From: an uncultured Prevotella sp. | GTDB lineage: Bacteria > Bacteroidota > Bacteroidia > Bacteroidales > Bacteroidaceae | DNA: 64,000 nucleotides | Assembly (NCBI GenBank): GCA_946998295.1 | Contig: CAMPYS010000006.1 | Coordinates: 1 to 64,000, forward strand | Direction: 5' to 3' | Shown: positions 8,590-17,575 of the stretch, piece by piece | Numbering within the stretch: the first letter of the stretch is position 1 | Layout: the number at the start of each line of letters is the position of its first letter | Translations under genes and position numbers: made by a program | Notes under the pieces: model-generated | Told to the model about the DNA's origin: nothing | The model's input: only the letters and a program-made list of their open reading frames with translations | Database searches by the model: none

Positions 8590-9853
8590 ATGCTAATAAC
8601 AATAGACGCTTTCCATAGCTGTCTGTTGTTCCAAAGATATAAACAGACTCACTGCTACCATCTTTAATCTTTAAAAATTTTCGTAGCTCTAATGCTGATA
8701 AAGGGAAATTTCGTGTTATAACATTTGCACTTTTTATTAAAGATAAAGTTTTACGCAAAACCTTCTTATTAAATGGTATAACTTTTTCTATTATAAAACA
8801 TCGCCCTGAAAAATTATCCACTTTTGACTGTGATGTAAATAGATGTGAATTACTACTGATTGCTCTTACTTGATATTTTTCTGTAAGATAAGAAAAACAT
8901 CCAATTTTCATAATAGATGAATTAGGTTCATATAAATACTGTCCAATGGTAGGAGATGAATATATTTCTACCTGTTTTCCAATATCTGATGGAGAAAACT
9001 TTAAAAGATTATCATCATTAACACAATATACTGTTAAAGGAGAAGGAACACTACTTAACACAACTATCAGTTCCTTACACTCATTTTTTACAGATACACA
9101 ATGTACTTCACGTACAATATCGTTACTTTTATTTAAATCACTTACAGCTTTATGCCAATCTAACATTGGAGATAATTTTACTATCACATATTTACTCTTT
9201 TTAGTAAGTTCGTCTTTTAAGTTTAAAAGATTAGGAAAACAATCTGCTATATTAAATACTTTAGACCCTGTTACTGAACGACGAGCAGGATCAAGAAAAA
9301 TAATATCAGCATAAGTAAGTTTATTTACATAATCATAACTATCTAAATTGACTATTTCTACATTTTTTATACCTAATGCTTTAAAGTTATGTGTTGCTAA
9401 TTGACATAACATTTCTTGACGTTCCACATACACCGATTTAGCTCCAAAAGACATAAAAGCAAAATCAACACCAAATCCTCCCGTTAAATCAACAAAAGAG
9501 GGAGTAATTGCTGTTTTTAGCGGTATAATCGCTGTCTTAAAGTCTTTAGATTTTAGTAATCGACTCACTATTTCAGCTTTATACCTTGCTGTTTCTTCTG
9601 ATGAACATTGTTCCATACTAAGATGTGGAGGATAAACTATATCGGCATTATCATACCAAGAGGGCAACTTATAGTGAGCTATTTTTCGTCCTGATATTTG
9701 ATCGAGAGCAAAATCAAAATCAAATAATTCTGTTCCTTTCCTACTTAAAGCTAACTTAAAAACATCGTCTTCAAAATGCTGTCTAACAAATGTTTTTAAC
9801 TCTATTGTTAACAAATCATCTATATTTACTTTTTTCATAACAAGAGTATTCAT
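8579..9853 (-). CDS. THUMP-like domain class I SAM-dependent methyltransferase
   Basis: A 424-residue protein of the PG_1098-type family. Residues about 1-110 form a helical N-terminal domain. The Rossmann methyltransferase core at about 110-240 carries motif I (DLTGGFGVDFAFMS), an acidic end of strand 2 (VYVERQEML) and motif IV FLDPARR; the C-terminal 300-424 region resembles a THUMP-like RNA-binding domain. The role is inferred as RNA methylation, but the target is not established by sequence. It is transcribed alone, convergent with ybeY (11-base overlap) and divergent from the propeller regulator. Confidence 0.82.
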   Translation of the reverse strand: MNTLVMKKVNIDDLLTIELKTFVRQHFEDDVFKLALSRKGTELFDFDFALDQISGRKIAHYKLPSWYDNADIVYPPHLSMEQCSSEETARYKAEIVSRLLKSKDFKTAIIPLKTAITPSFVDLTGGFGVDFAFMSFGAKSVYVERQEMLCQLATHNFKALGIKNVEIVNLDSYDYVNKLTYADIIFLDPARRSVTGSKVFNIADCFPNLLNLKDELTKKSKYVIVKLSPMLDWHKAVSDLNKSNDIVREVHCVSVKNECKELIVVLSSVPSPLTVYCVNDDNLLKFSPSDIGKQVEIYSSPTIGQYLYEPNSSIMKIGCFSYLTEKYQVRAISSNSHLFTSQSKVDNFSGRCFIIEKVIPFNKKVLRKTLSLIKSANVITRNFPLSALELRKFLKIKDGSSESVYIFGTTDSYGKRLLLLASKA

Positions 9854-9971
9854 ACAATATCATTATATAAAACTTTAACCAAAGTTACTGTTTTATGTAG
9901 ACAACTACTAATTTAACCATATAAAATATTACAGATTGTAAATAATATAATAGAAAAAAAGAAAATGTAAC

Positions 9972-10002
9972 TTGTTATATCAAATAAAAAATATTAACTT
10001 TG
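9972..10002 (+). promoter_or_regulatory. Predicted promoter of the propeller regulator gene
   Basis: TTG at 9972-9974, a 20-base spacer, then TAACTTTG at 9995-10002: a good match to the Bacteroidetes sigma-ABfr promoter. The leader is about 50 nt. Confidence 0.7.
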
Positions 10003-10061
10003 ACATTCTCACAAAATATATACCATATAGCTCTAACTATTTAAAATTTTAATAGATTCAT

Positions 10062-12953
10062 ATGAATCATCGATACGCTTATTGTTTATTAGCTTTAGTA
10101 TTATACGCAATTAACTTATTTGGTCAACTACCTATAATACGTAACTTTACTGTTATGGATTATTCCAGTGGAACTAAAAACTGGAATATCATACAAAGCG
10201 AAGATGATAGAATCTTCTTTGCTAATACTGCAGGACTATTAGAATTTGATGGAGATAAATGGAATAAATACCCAGTAAGTAACTCTACACCTATACACTC
10301 TATATGTTTCGACCATAAAGAAGGAAGAATATACGCAGGAGCAAGGGATGAATTTGGATACTTTTACACTGCATCACAAACACATAAAATACAATACAAA
10401 TCAATATCAGAAATAATACCAAATAGTCAAAAAACTTTTGGATACGTATGGAATATACATAACTATAAAGGTGAAATGGTTTTCGTAACTATAAACAAAT
10501 TGTTTATCTATAATAAGAATAAACAAATAAAAACTATCCACCTACCATATATGATAAATATGACTGCACAAGTGAATAACTCGCTAATTATATGCTGCAG
10601 AGAGGGAATATATAAATACAATAAAGGGAAGCTATTACCTATAAATGGAACTAATATGCTAAAAGGAAAAGATATACAAGCTGTATTACCTTTTCTAAAC
10701 AGAATTCTTTTTGCAACAAAATCTGATGGATTGTATCTTTATGATGGAAACAAGTTATCACCTTATATTTTAGATATTACACCAAAATTGAAAAACTTAG
10801 AAATAAACTGTGCTACTGTATCGGATAATTGTCTTGCTTTTGGTACATACAATGGAGGGGTAATTGTTAAAAATTATTTGAACGGAAAGAATTATTACGC
10901 AAACATGCAAACAGGACTACAAGATAAAACTGTATTATCGGTTATGTTTGACAAAGATAAAAATTTATGGGCAGGATTAAATAATGGTATTTCATACATA
11001 ATGTTAGAAACTCCTTTTACTGACTTATTAGGAGAAAATAACAAAATAGGTGGAGGATATGCTTCTATTATTAAAGACGATAAACTATACTTGGGAACTA
11101 ATCAAGGGCTATTTTATACATCTAAAAATAGAATAAATATAACAGGTGAAGAAAAACCTAAAAAGGTAATTGGAATATCTGGACAAATATGGAATATTGC
11201 AAATATTTATGGTAACTTATTGTGTGGATGCAGCAATGGAACTTATTTAATAAAAAATAATTTAGCAAAACTAATAGATAGTACTGAAACTTTTAACTTT
11301 AAACCACTAAATAAATATAAAGGATATGCTATAGCGTGCGCAAATAACGGCTTTATACTGCTAAAATATTCTGACAATAATGTGAAAGTAATAACTAAAA
11401 TAAATGGATATAAACAATTTGTAAGTGATTTTGAAGAAGCTAAAGATGGCACTCTGTGGGTTAGCAACTGGCAAAAAGGAATATATCACTTTTGGCTATC
11501 AAAAGACTTAAAAAATATAACAAAATACGAATACTTTAATAAAAATAATGGACTACCACAAAATGATAACAACTTAATAACAAAAATAAGAGGACATATA
11601 TATATTACATCCTCAGATGGAATAAGACAATATAATAAAAATACATGTAAACTCGAAAAATCTATAAAAATGAACCACTTATTAAATATCAAAGGGCAAG
11701 CACTCAAAATAAAAGAAATGCCAGATGGAAAACTATGGATCTATCGAGATAATTACTTAGGAATAGGCACACCTATAAAAAACGGATATGCAATACAAAA
11801 AGTATCGTTTGGTAATCACATAAGAAGATTACAAATGTATATAGGAAATATTGGAATACTTGATAAAAACCATTCACTACTTAACTATGACAATGGATTC
11901 TATGTAATCAATAATGATTACATAGAAAAAAGTGAAAAGAAAAAATGTTATATCAGAGCTATATATATAAATGAAAAAAACAAAAACTCACTTGTATATA
12001 TACATAGCAATATTGAAAAAAAACAAAAAATAGAAATTCCTCATGAAAATAATTCTATAAAAATAGAGTTCGTTATGCCAGAATATAGGGACTATAAAGC
12101 TGTATCATATAGCTGTTATCTTGAAGGATATGACGAACGATGGAGCATTGGACAAACATCAACAAGCAAAGAATATACACAACTATGCAAAGGTAACTAC
12201 ACATTTAAAGTAAAAGCAACTAACTTAATAACAGGACAAACTGATATTGCTACTATAAATTTAAAAGTGCTTCCTGCATGGTATGAGACTTGGTATGCTA
12301 TTATAGGATATATCGTAATAGGGGTAATATTAATAATGATAACTATAAAGTTGTTACAAAAACATTCTATCAATAAAATTAATAAAATAAAAGAGGAAAA
12401 TAAAAGAGTTATAAAAGAACAACAAACTAAATTCCTAATAGAAAAACAAAAGAAAGAACAGGAAGTAATAAAACTTAAAAATGAACAACTTACATTAGAA
12501 CTTAAACATAAAGCAAGTGAACTGGCTGATTCTACTATGAATCTTGTTAGAAAAAACGATATATTACAAACTATTGACTCACACATGGAAGAATTGTCAG
12601 ATAGCGTAAAAAATGAGGATACAAAAACTTCGCTAAACAAGAGAATTAATAATATAAGAAGGGAAATTAAATACAATATGACAGAAGATGATAACTGGGA
12701 TAAATTTAAAGAAAACTTCAATATTGTATACGATAACTTCATACAAAAACTTATAAACTTATATCCCGAACTTAAAAAAAACGACTTAAAATTATGCGCA
12801 TACCTAAAGATGGGACTATCATCAAAAGAAATGGCATCGCTTTTAAATACATCGGTAAGAAGCATTGAAACTGCACGATACAGACTGCGCAAAAAACTAT
12901 ATCTAAATAATAGAGAAAACTTAACTAACTTTATTCAAAACTTAGATAAATAA
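10062..12953 (+). CDS. Membrane one-component regulator: beta-propeller sensor, YYY domain, LuxR-type HTH
   Basis: A 963-residue protein with a signal peptide (MNHRYAYCLLALVLYAINLFGQ), then about 600 residues of two-component-regulator-propeller repeats (e.g. DDRIFFANTAGLLEFDG, DGTLWVSNWQKGIYHF). A triple-tyrosine (YYY) domain follows at about 660-735, with PEYRDYKAVSYSCYLEGYDE. A single membrane helix lies near 747-768 (WYAIIGYIVIGVILIMITI), then a long coiled coil (about 770-860), and a C-terminal HTH of LuxR type at about 915-950 (MGLSSKEMASLLNTSVRSIE). No kinase or receiver domain is present, so an extracytoplasmic signal would reach the DNA-binding end directly. The ligand and targets are unknown. 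The next gene (yfcE-like) has its own predicted promoter. Confidence 0.85.
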   Translation: MNHRYAYCLLALVLYAINLFGQLPIIRNFTVMDYSSGTKNWNIIQSEDDRIFFANTAGLLEFDGDKWNKYPVSNSTPIHSICFDHKEGRIYAGARDEFGYFYTASQTHKIQYKSISEIIPNSQKTFGYVWNIHNYKGEMVFVTINKLFIYNKNKQIKTIHLPYMINMTAQVNNSLIICCREGIYKYNKGKLLPINGTNMLKGKDIQAVLPFLNRILFATKSDGLYLYDGNKLSPYILDITPKLKNLEINCATVSDNCLAFGTYNGGVIVKNYLNGKNYYANMQTGLQDKTVLSVMFDKDKNLWAGLNNGISYIMLETPFTDLLGENNKIGGGYASIIKDDKLYLGTNQGLFYTSKNRINITGEEKPKKVIGISGQIWNIANIYGNLLCGCSNGTYLIKNNLAKLIDSTETFNFKPLNKYKGYAIACANNGFILLKYSDNNVKVITKINGYKQFVSDFEEAKDGTLWVSNWQKGIYHFWLSKDLKNITKYEYFNKNNGLPQNDNNLITKIRGHIYITSSDGIRQYNKNTCKLEKSIKMNHLLNIKGQALKIKEMPDGKLWIYRDNYLGIGTPIKNGYAIQKVSFGNHIRRLQMYIGNIGILDKNHSLLNYDNGFYVINNDYIEKSEKKKCYIRAIYINEKNKNSLVYIHSNIEKKQKIEIPHENNSIKIEFVMPEYRDYKAVSYSCYLEGYDERWSIGQTSTSKEYTQLCKGNYTFKVKATNLITGQTDIATINLKVLPAWYETWYAIIGYIVIGVILIMITIKLLQKHSINKINKIKEENKRVIKEQQTKFLIEKQKKEQEVIKLKNEQLTLELKHKASELADSTMNLVRKNDILQTIDSHMEELSDSVKNEDTKTSLNKRINNIRREIKYNMTEDDNWDKFKENFNIVYDNFIQKLINLYPELKKNDLKLCAYLKMGLSSKEMASLLNTSVRSIETARYRLRKKLYLNNRENLTNFIQNLDK

Positions 12954-12956
12954 AAA

Positions 12957-12964
12957 TAACTTTG
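12957..12964 (+). promoter_or_regulatory. Predicted -7 box of the yfcE-like gene
   Basis: TAACTTTG begins three bases after the stop of the preceding gene and ends 18 bases before the ATG at 12983. It argues against the in-frame TTG at 12962 as a start. Confidence 0.55.
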
Positions 12965-12982
12965 CAAGAAAGGTATAAAATA

Positions 12983-13522
12983 ATGAAATATTTATTAGTA
13001 TCAGACATACATGGATGTAAAACAACATTAGAAAAAGTACTATCATTTTATGATACACTACATTGCAATATGCTATGCGTATTAGGGGATATACTTAATT
13101 ATGGACCAAGAAACTCTATACCTAAAGGGATTGACCCGAAGGGAATTGCAGAACTACTTAACAAACAAAATAATAATATTATAGCAATAAGGGGAAATTG
13201 CGATTCTGAAGTGGATCAAATGCTATTGGACTTCCCGATACTGAGTACTTACATAATTTTAGTAGATGAAGGAAAAAAATTGTTTCTAACTCATGGACAT
13301 ATATACAATAAAGATAATATGCCAAAAGGAAAATTTGATGCTATTATTTATGGACATACACACCTATGGGAATTAACAAATAAGAATAATACATTAATAT
13401 GCAACACAGGGTCTATAACATTTCCAAAAGGAGGTAATCAACCTACATTCATGACTTACGAACATTCAATATTTACCTGCTATAACTTAAAAGGTGAAAT
13501 AATAAAAATACAATCTATATAA
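12983..13522 (+). CDS. yfcE: YfcE/MJ0936-type metallophosphoesterase
   Basis: A two-metal phosphodiesterase of the calcineurin-like superfamily, about 179 residues. All metal motifs are present: DIHG near the start (VSDIHGCK), GDxxxYGPRN (LGDILNYGPRN), GNCD (RGNCDSEVD), THGH and GHTH (YGHTHLWE), and the C-terminal NTGSITFPKGG typical of YfcE. E. coli YfcE cleaves phosphodiesters in vitro; the natural substrate is unclear. The ATG at 12983 was preferred to an upstream TTG because the predicted -7 box overlaps that TTG. It is convergent with frdB across a shared hairpin. Confidence 0.88.
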   Translation: MKYLLVSDIHGCKTTLEKVLSFYDTLHCNMLCVLGDILNYGPRNSIPKGIDPKGIAELLNKQNNNIIAIRGNCDSEVDQMLLDFPILSTYIILVDEGKKLFLTHGHIYNKDNMPKGKFDAIIYGHTHLWELTNKNNTLICNTGSITFPKGGNQPTFMTYEHSIFTCYNLKGEIIKIQSI

Positions 13523-13526
13523 AAAA

Positions 13527-13557
13527 TTCGCAATTACCTTTTAAAGGTAATTGCGAA
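13527..13557. terminator. Bidirectional terminator between the yfcE-like gene and frdB
   Basis: Perfect inverted repeat TTCGCAATTACCTT / AAGGTAATTGCGAA. An A run precedes it on the plus strand, giving a T run for transcripts coming from frd. Confidence 0.75.
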
Positions 13558-13586
13558 TAAAGATAATAATTATATAACCAATATAA

Positions 13587-14342
13587 TTAATCGGCAAACT
13601 TAGCCTTTATAAATTCACGATTCAATCGAGCTATATTTGCTATAGACTCATTTTTAGGACACTCCGCTTCGCAAGCACGAGTGTTTGTACAGTTACCAAA
13701 GCCAAGCTCTTCCATCTTCATTATCATAGCTTTAGCTCGTTTAGCTGCCTCTGGACGACCTTGAGGTAAAAGAGCAAGTTGACTAACTTTAGATGATAAA
13801 AACAACATTGCTGAACCATTCTTGCAAGCAGCAACACAAGCAGCACAACCAATACAAGTTGCACAGTCCATAGCTTCGTCTGCTACTTCCTTAGGTATAA
13901 GGATAGCATTAGCATCTTGAGGCTGACCAGTACGCACACTAGTATATCCTCCTGCTTGTATAATTTTATCAAAGGCACCACGATCTACCATACAATCTCT
14001 AATGACAGGGAATGCAGCAGAACGCCAAGGTTCAACAGTAATAATATCACCATCCTTGAAACGACGCATATACAATTGACAAGTTGTTGCACCAGTTGCT
14101 GGACCATGAGGATGACCATTAATGTAAAGTGAACACATACCACAAATACCTTCACGGCAATCATGATCAAAAACAAAAGGCTCTTTACCCTCATCTATAA
14201 GCTGTTCGTTGAGAATATCTAACATCTCAAGAAAAGATGTATCGCTTGGGATATCTTTCATCTCTCGTGTATCAAAATATCCTTTAGCTGTAGGACCACT
14301 CTGACGCCAAAATTTAAGTGTAAAACTTATATTTTTATCCAT
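13587..14342 (-). CDS. frdB: Fumarate reductase/succinate dehydrogenase iron-sulfur subunit
   Basis: The electron-transfer subunit linking heme b in FrdC to the flavin in FrdA. The 251 residues carry the [2Fe-2S] ligands CREGICGMC with a later Cys, the [4Fe-4S] motif CATCIGCAACVAAC at about 160-173, and the [3Fe-4S]/[4Fe-4S] cysteines CTNTRACEAECPKNE near the C-terminus. It is the last gene of frdC-frdA-frdB, starting 41 bases after frdA. In anaerobic Bacteroidales the complex works mainly as a menaquinol:fumarate reductase; direction cannot be told from sequence. Confidence 0.95.
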   Translation of the reverse strand: MDKNISFTLKFWRQSGPTAKGYFDTREMKDIPSDTSFLEMLDILNEQLIDEGKEPFVFDHDCREGICGMCSLYINGHPHGPATGATTCQLYMRRFKDGDIITVEPWRSAAFPVIRDCMVDRGAFDKIIQAGGYTSVRTGQPQDANAILIPKEVADEAMDCATCIGCAACVAACKNGSAMLFLSSKVSQLALLPQGRPEAAKRAKAMIMKMEELGFGNCTNTRACEAECPKNESIANIARLNREFIKAKFAD

Positions 14343-14383
14343 TTTTTCAATTTCCTTTTTAATGTTTTGCCAACTTAACTTAC

Positions 14384-16366
14384 TTAGTTCTTGTAGTTAC
14401 GTGTTTGAACCTTTATTGCTTCATACTCTAAAGGCTCTTTTATAAGCTCTGGAGCTACAGTATCACTGCCTTTATATTCCCAGCAACCAACATAGAAATA
14501 GTTTTTATCATCACGTTTAGCTTCACCCTCTTCTGTTTGATACTCTTCACGGAAATGACCACCACAACTTTCATTACGTGAAAGAGCATCATAAGCGACA
14601 AGCTCTCCCATAGTAATAAAGTCACGAAGATGAATAGCCTTATCTAACTCTACATTAAGACCTTCTTTTGTACCAGGTACAAATAAATTCGTTTCAAACT
14701 CCTTACGTAGCTTTCTCATCTTTTCAAGACCTTCTTTTAGACCTTCAGCAGTACGTCCCATTCCGACATACTCCCACATAATTCTTCCAAGCTCTTTATG
14801 AATAGAATCTACGCTACGCTTACCATGTATATTCATCAAACGATCTAACTCGGATTGAACAGCCTTCTCTGCTTTTTCAAATTCTGGATGATCTGTAGTA
14901 ATATGAGCCCAAAGAGATTGGTCAGCAAGATAGTTCTGAATTGTATAAGGTATTACAAAATAACCATCTGCAAGTCCTTGCATCAAAGCAGAAGCTCCCA
15001 AACGGTTTGCACCGTGATCAGAAAAGTTACACTCACCTATTGCGAATAAACCACTGATTGTTGTTTGTAATTCATAGTCGACCCATATACCACCCATAGT
15101 GTAATGGATAGCAGGGTATATCATCATAGGATTATAGTATTTTACGCCATTAATCTCTTTTGCTAACTCACCTGGATTAACATCTGTAATCTCTTCATAC
15201 ATATCAAAAAGATTACCATAACGCTGACGTATAACATCAATTCCAAGACGACCTATACTTTCAGAAAAATCCAAGAATACTGCTAAACCAGTATTATTTA
15301 CTCCAAAACCTTTATCGCAACGTTCTTTTGCTGCACGTGAAGCAACATCACGAGGAACCAAGTTACCAAAAGCTGGATAACGACGTTCCAAATAATAATC
15401 ACGGTCTTCTTCTGGTATATCAGAACCTTTCTTAGTTCCTGCTTGTAAAGCTTTAGCATCCTCTAATTTCTTTGGAACCCATATACGTCCATCATTACGC
15501 AATGACTCAGACATCAAAGTTAACTTTGATTGTTTATCTCCATGTACAGGTATACAAGTTGGATGTATCTGAACATAAGAAGGATTAGCAAAATAAGCTC
15601 CCTTACGATAGCACTGTACTGCTGCTGTACAGTTGCAGCCCATAGCATTAGTTGAAAGGAAATAAGTATTTCCATATCCACCTGTAGCTATAATAACAGC
15701 ATTTGCTGAAAAACGTTCTAACTTACCCGTTATAAGATTCTTTGCAATTATTCCACGTGCATGACCATCAATAACAACAAGATCTTCCATTTCATAACGT
15801 GTAAAAAGTTTAACACGTCCATCATGGACTTGCCTACTCAAAGCTGAATAAGCACCAAGTAAAAGTTGCTGTCCTGTTTGTCCTTTTGCATAAAAAGTAC
15901 GTGAAACTTGCGCACCTCCAAAAGAACGGTTAGCTAACATACCACCATACTCACGTGCAAAAGGAACACCTTGAGCAACGCACTGATCTATAATATCATT
16001 TGCAACTTCTGCTAAACGATAAACATTTGCCTCACGAGCACGATAGTCTCCACCTTTTACAGTATCATAGAAAAGACGATAAACAGAGTCACCATCATTT
16101 TGATAATTCTTAGCGGCATTTATACCACCTTGTGCTGCTATAGAGTGAGCTCTACGCGGTGAATCTTGAATACAGAAATTGTATACCATAAAGCCCATCT
16201 CACCAAGAGATGCAGCTGCGCTAGCACCAGCTAAACCTGTACCAACAACTATAATATCGAGTTTTAATTTATTCTTAGGATTAACCAAACGTTGATGAGC
16301 CTTATAGTTTGTCCACTTCTCAGCAACAGGTCCTTCAGGAATTTTTGAATCTAATATCTTAGCCAT
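14384..16366 (-). CDS. frdA: Fumarate reductase/succinate dehydrogenase flavoprotein subunit
   Basis: The catalytic subunit reducing fumarate to succinate with covalently bound FAD. The 660 residues include the dinucleotide-binding motif VVGTGLAGASAAASLGEMG near residue 40, the FAD-attachment histidine in RRAHSIAAQGGINA, and the substrate-site region HPTCIPVHGDKQSKLTLMSE. The later REYGG, ATGGYGN and GECNFSDHGANRLGASAL motifs are also seen. Length and sequence resemble the Bacteroides/Wolinella-type enzyme rather than the shorter E. coli FrdA. It is the middle gene of the operon, 35 bases after frdC. Confidence 0.96.
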   Translation of the reverse strand: MAKILDSKIPEGPVAEKWTNYKAHQRLVNPKNKLKLDIIVVGTGLAGASAAASLGEMGFMVYNFCIQDSPRRAHSIAAQGGINAAKNYQNDGDSVYRLFYDTVKGGDYRAREANVYRLAEVANDIIDQCVAQGVPFAREYGGMLANRSFGGAQVSRTFYAKGQTGQQLLLGAYSALSRQVHDGRVKLFTRYEMEDLVVIDGHARGIIAKNLITGKLERFSANAVIIATGGYGNTYFLSTNAMGCNCTAAVQCYRKGAYFANPSYVQIHPTCIPVHGDKQSKLTLMSESLRNDGRIWVPKKLEDAKALQAGTKKGSDIPEEDRDYYLERRYPAFGNLVPRDVASRAAKERCDKGFGVNNTGLAVFLDFSESIGRLGIDVIRQRYGNLFDMYEEITDVNPGELAKEINGVKYYNPMMIYPAIHYTMGGIWVDYELQTTISGLFAIGECNFSDHGANRLGASALMQGLADGYFVIPYTIQNYLADQSLWAHITTDHPEFEKAEKAVQSELDRLMNIHGKRSVDSIHKELGRIMWEYVGMGRTAEGLKEGLEKMRKLRKEFETNLFVPGTKEGLNVELDKAIHLRDFITMGELVAYDALSRNESCGGHFREEYQTEEGEAKRDDKNYFYVGCWEYKGSDTVAPELIKEPLEYEAIKVQTRNYKN

Positions 16367-16401
16367 AATTCTTATATCTTTCTAAATATTATAAAAATTT
16401 A

Positions 16402-17088
16402 TCAAGCCGCACAGCATACACTTGGAGCGCATCCAAAAGCAAAAGCTAATACAACTATTAAGAAACCTAACATAAGGAGTGATGTATAAATCAAACCTAT
16501 AATCCTCCAACGATTGAACCAAATCTTTCCATTAATACCAATTGTCTGCATTGCTGACCAAAATCCATGAGAGAGATGAAACCATATAGCACAAAGCCAT
16601 ATAATATATAATACAACATAAACAGGGTTGGCAAAAGTCTCTTTAATATAGGCAAAGCCATCAGAGGGCAAATAAGGTGTACATGTGCCAAATAGTTCAG
16701 CAAACATCATGTTATACCAAAAATTAAATAAATGTAAGAACAAACCTAAAAGAATAATAATACCTAAAACTAGCATGTTCTTAGAAGCCCACTCTACTTT
16801 AGGACTTGAACCGTTTACTGCATAACGTTCACTACCTCGCGCCTTACGATTTTGAGCTGTAAGAATAAAAGCATATACAATATGCACTACTGTTAAAGCT
16901 CCTAAAACTACAGTAGCTACAACTGCATACCAATTAGCACCTAAAAACTCACAAATCATATTATAAGCCTTGCCTGAAAACAAAGCTACAATATTCATTG
17001 ACATGTGGAATGTCAAAAATAGAATAAGCGCAATACCTGTAACGGACATTATCACTTTTCTACCAATAGAAGAGTTGATTAACCACAT
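16402..17088 (-). CDS. frdC: Fumarate reductase/succinate dehydrogenase cytochrome b subunit
   Basis: The membrane anchor (228 residues, five hydrophobic helices) that holds b-type heme and oxidises menaquinol. Candidate heme-ligand histidines lie inside helices: LTFHMSMNI, LTVVHIVYAF, LFLHLFNFWYN and WFHLSHGFWSAMQT, the pattern of di-heme type B enzymes with a single anchor subunit. It is the first gene of the operon. The nearby polyprenyl synthase (23932-24909) could supply the menaquinone side chain. Confidence 0.93.
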   Translation of the reverse strand: MWLINSSIGRKVIMSVTGIALILFLTFHMSMNIVALFSGKAYNMICEFLGANWYAVVATVVLGALTVVHIVYAFILTAQNRKARGSERYAVNGSSPKVEWASKNMLVLGIIILLGLFLHLFNFWYNMMFAELFGTCTPYLPSDGFAYIKETFANPVYVVLYIIWLCAIWFHLSHGFWSAMQTIGINGKIWFNRWRIIGLIYTSLLMLGFLIVVLAFAFGCAPSVCCAA

Positions 17089-17158
17089 AAATGTTTTGAT
17101 TTTTATATTTAAACTGTTAGAATTATTTTCTTTCCTATTTATAGATATAAGTCAACCA

Positions 17159-17191
17159 CAAAATTAAGCAATAATTATTATAAATACCCAA
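17159..17191 (-). promoter_or_regulatory. Predicted frdCAB promoter
   Basis: Minus-strand TTG at 17191-17189, a 22-base spacer and TAATTTTG at 17166-17159. The leader is about 65 nt. Confidence 0.55.
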
Positions 17192-17549
17192 TAATGAGTA
17201 TTACAACTACTTATATTTTACTGCAAATTTACTATATTTTAATTACTAAACAAATATTTTAAGAAAAAAACGACCTCTATAATACCTCATTTTAGGTAAT
17301 ATAAACTATTTCTAAACAAGATATAAGTATATAAAAGTAAGTATATTAACAGTAAAAATAAATAAAAGATAAACAAATACTATTATAAATTACTATAATT
17401 ACTACAATAAAAACTTCTACGCAACAAATATAAAATATCATCATAAATAATTACACTACCTACTGATATAAATATTTCATAATAAATAATATCTTTTGAC
17501 TAATAGAACACATTTATATAATTATAATATATTATTCAATTAATTTTCT
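17192..17549. other. Very AT-rich intergenic stretch between frdC and mnmG
   Basis: About 360 bases with few G or C residues, between divergent genes. I see no ORF, no strong hairpin and no clear TTATCCACA DnaA box. Its AT content and position next to mnmG (gidA) resemble origin-flanking DNA, but nothing here proves that. Confidence 0.4.
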
Positions 17550-17557
17550 TACTTTTG
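17550..17557 (+). promoter_or_regulatory. Predicted -7 box of mnmG
   Basis: TACTTTTG, 18 bases before the ATG at 17576. It overlaps an in-frame TTG at 17555, which therefore cannot be the start of this transcript. Confidence 0.55.
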
Positions 17558-17575
17558 CCAAAAAATAAGAAAAAA

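Noticed and set aside
12197..12892. 231-codon reverse-strand frame opposite the end of the propeller regulator gene
   Set aside because: Ser/Phe/Leu-rich shadow of an A-rich coding strand. The plus-strand YYY, coiled-coil and HTH domains are clear.
12962..12982. TTG as start of the yfcE-like gene
   Set aside because: The TTG is part of the predicted -7 box TAACTTTG, and the family begins at the strand carrying the DIHG motif, matching the ATG at 12983.
17555..17575. TTG as start of mnmG
   Set aside because: It overlaps the predicted -7 box, and MnmG proteins begin close to the GGGHAG motif, matching the ATG at 17576.
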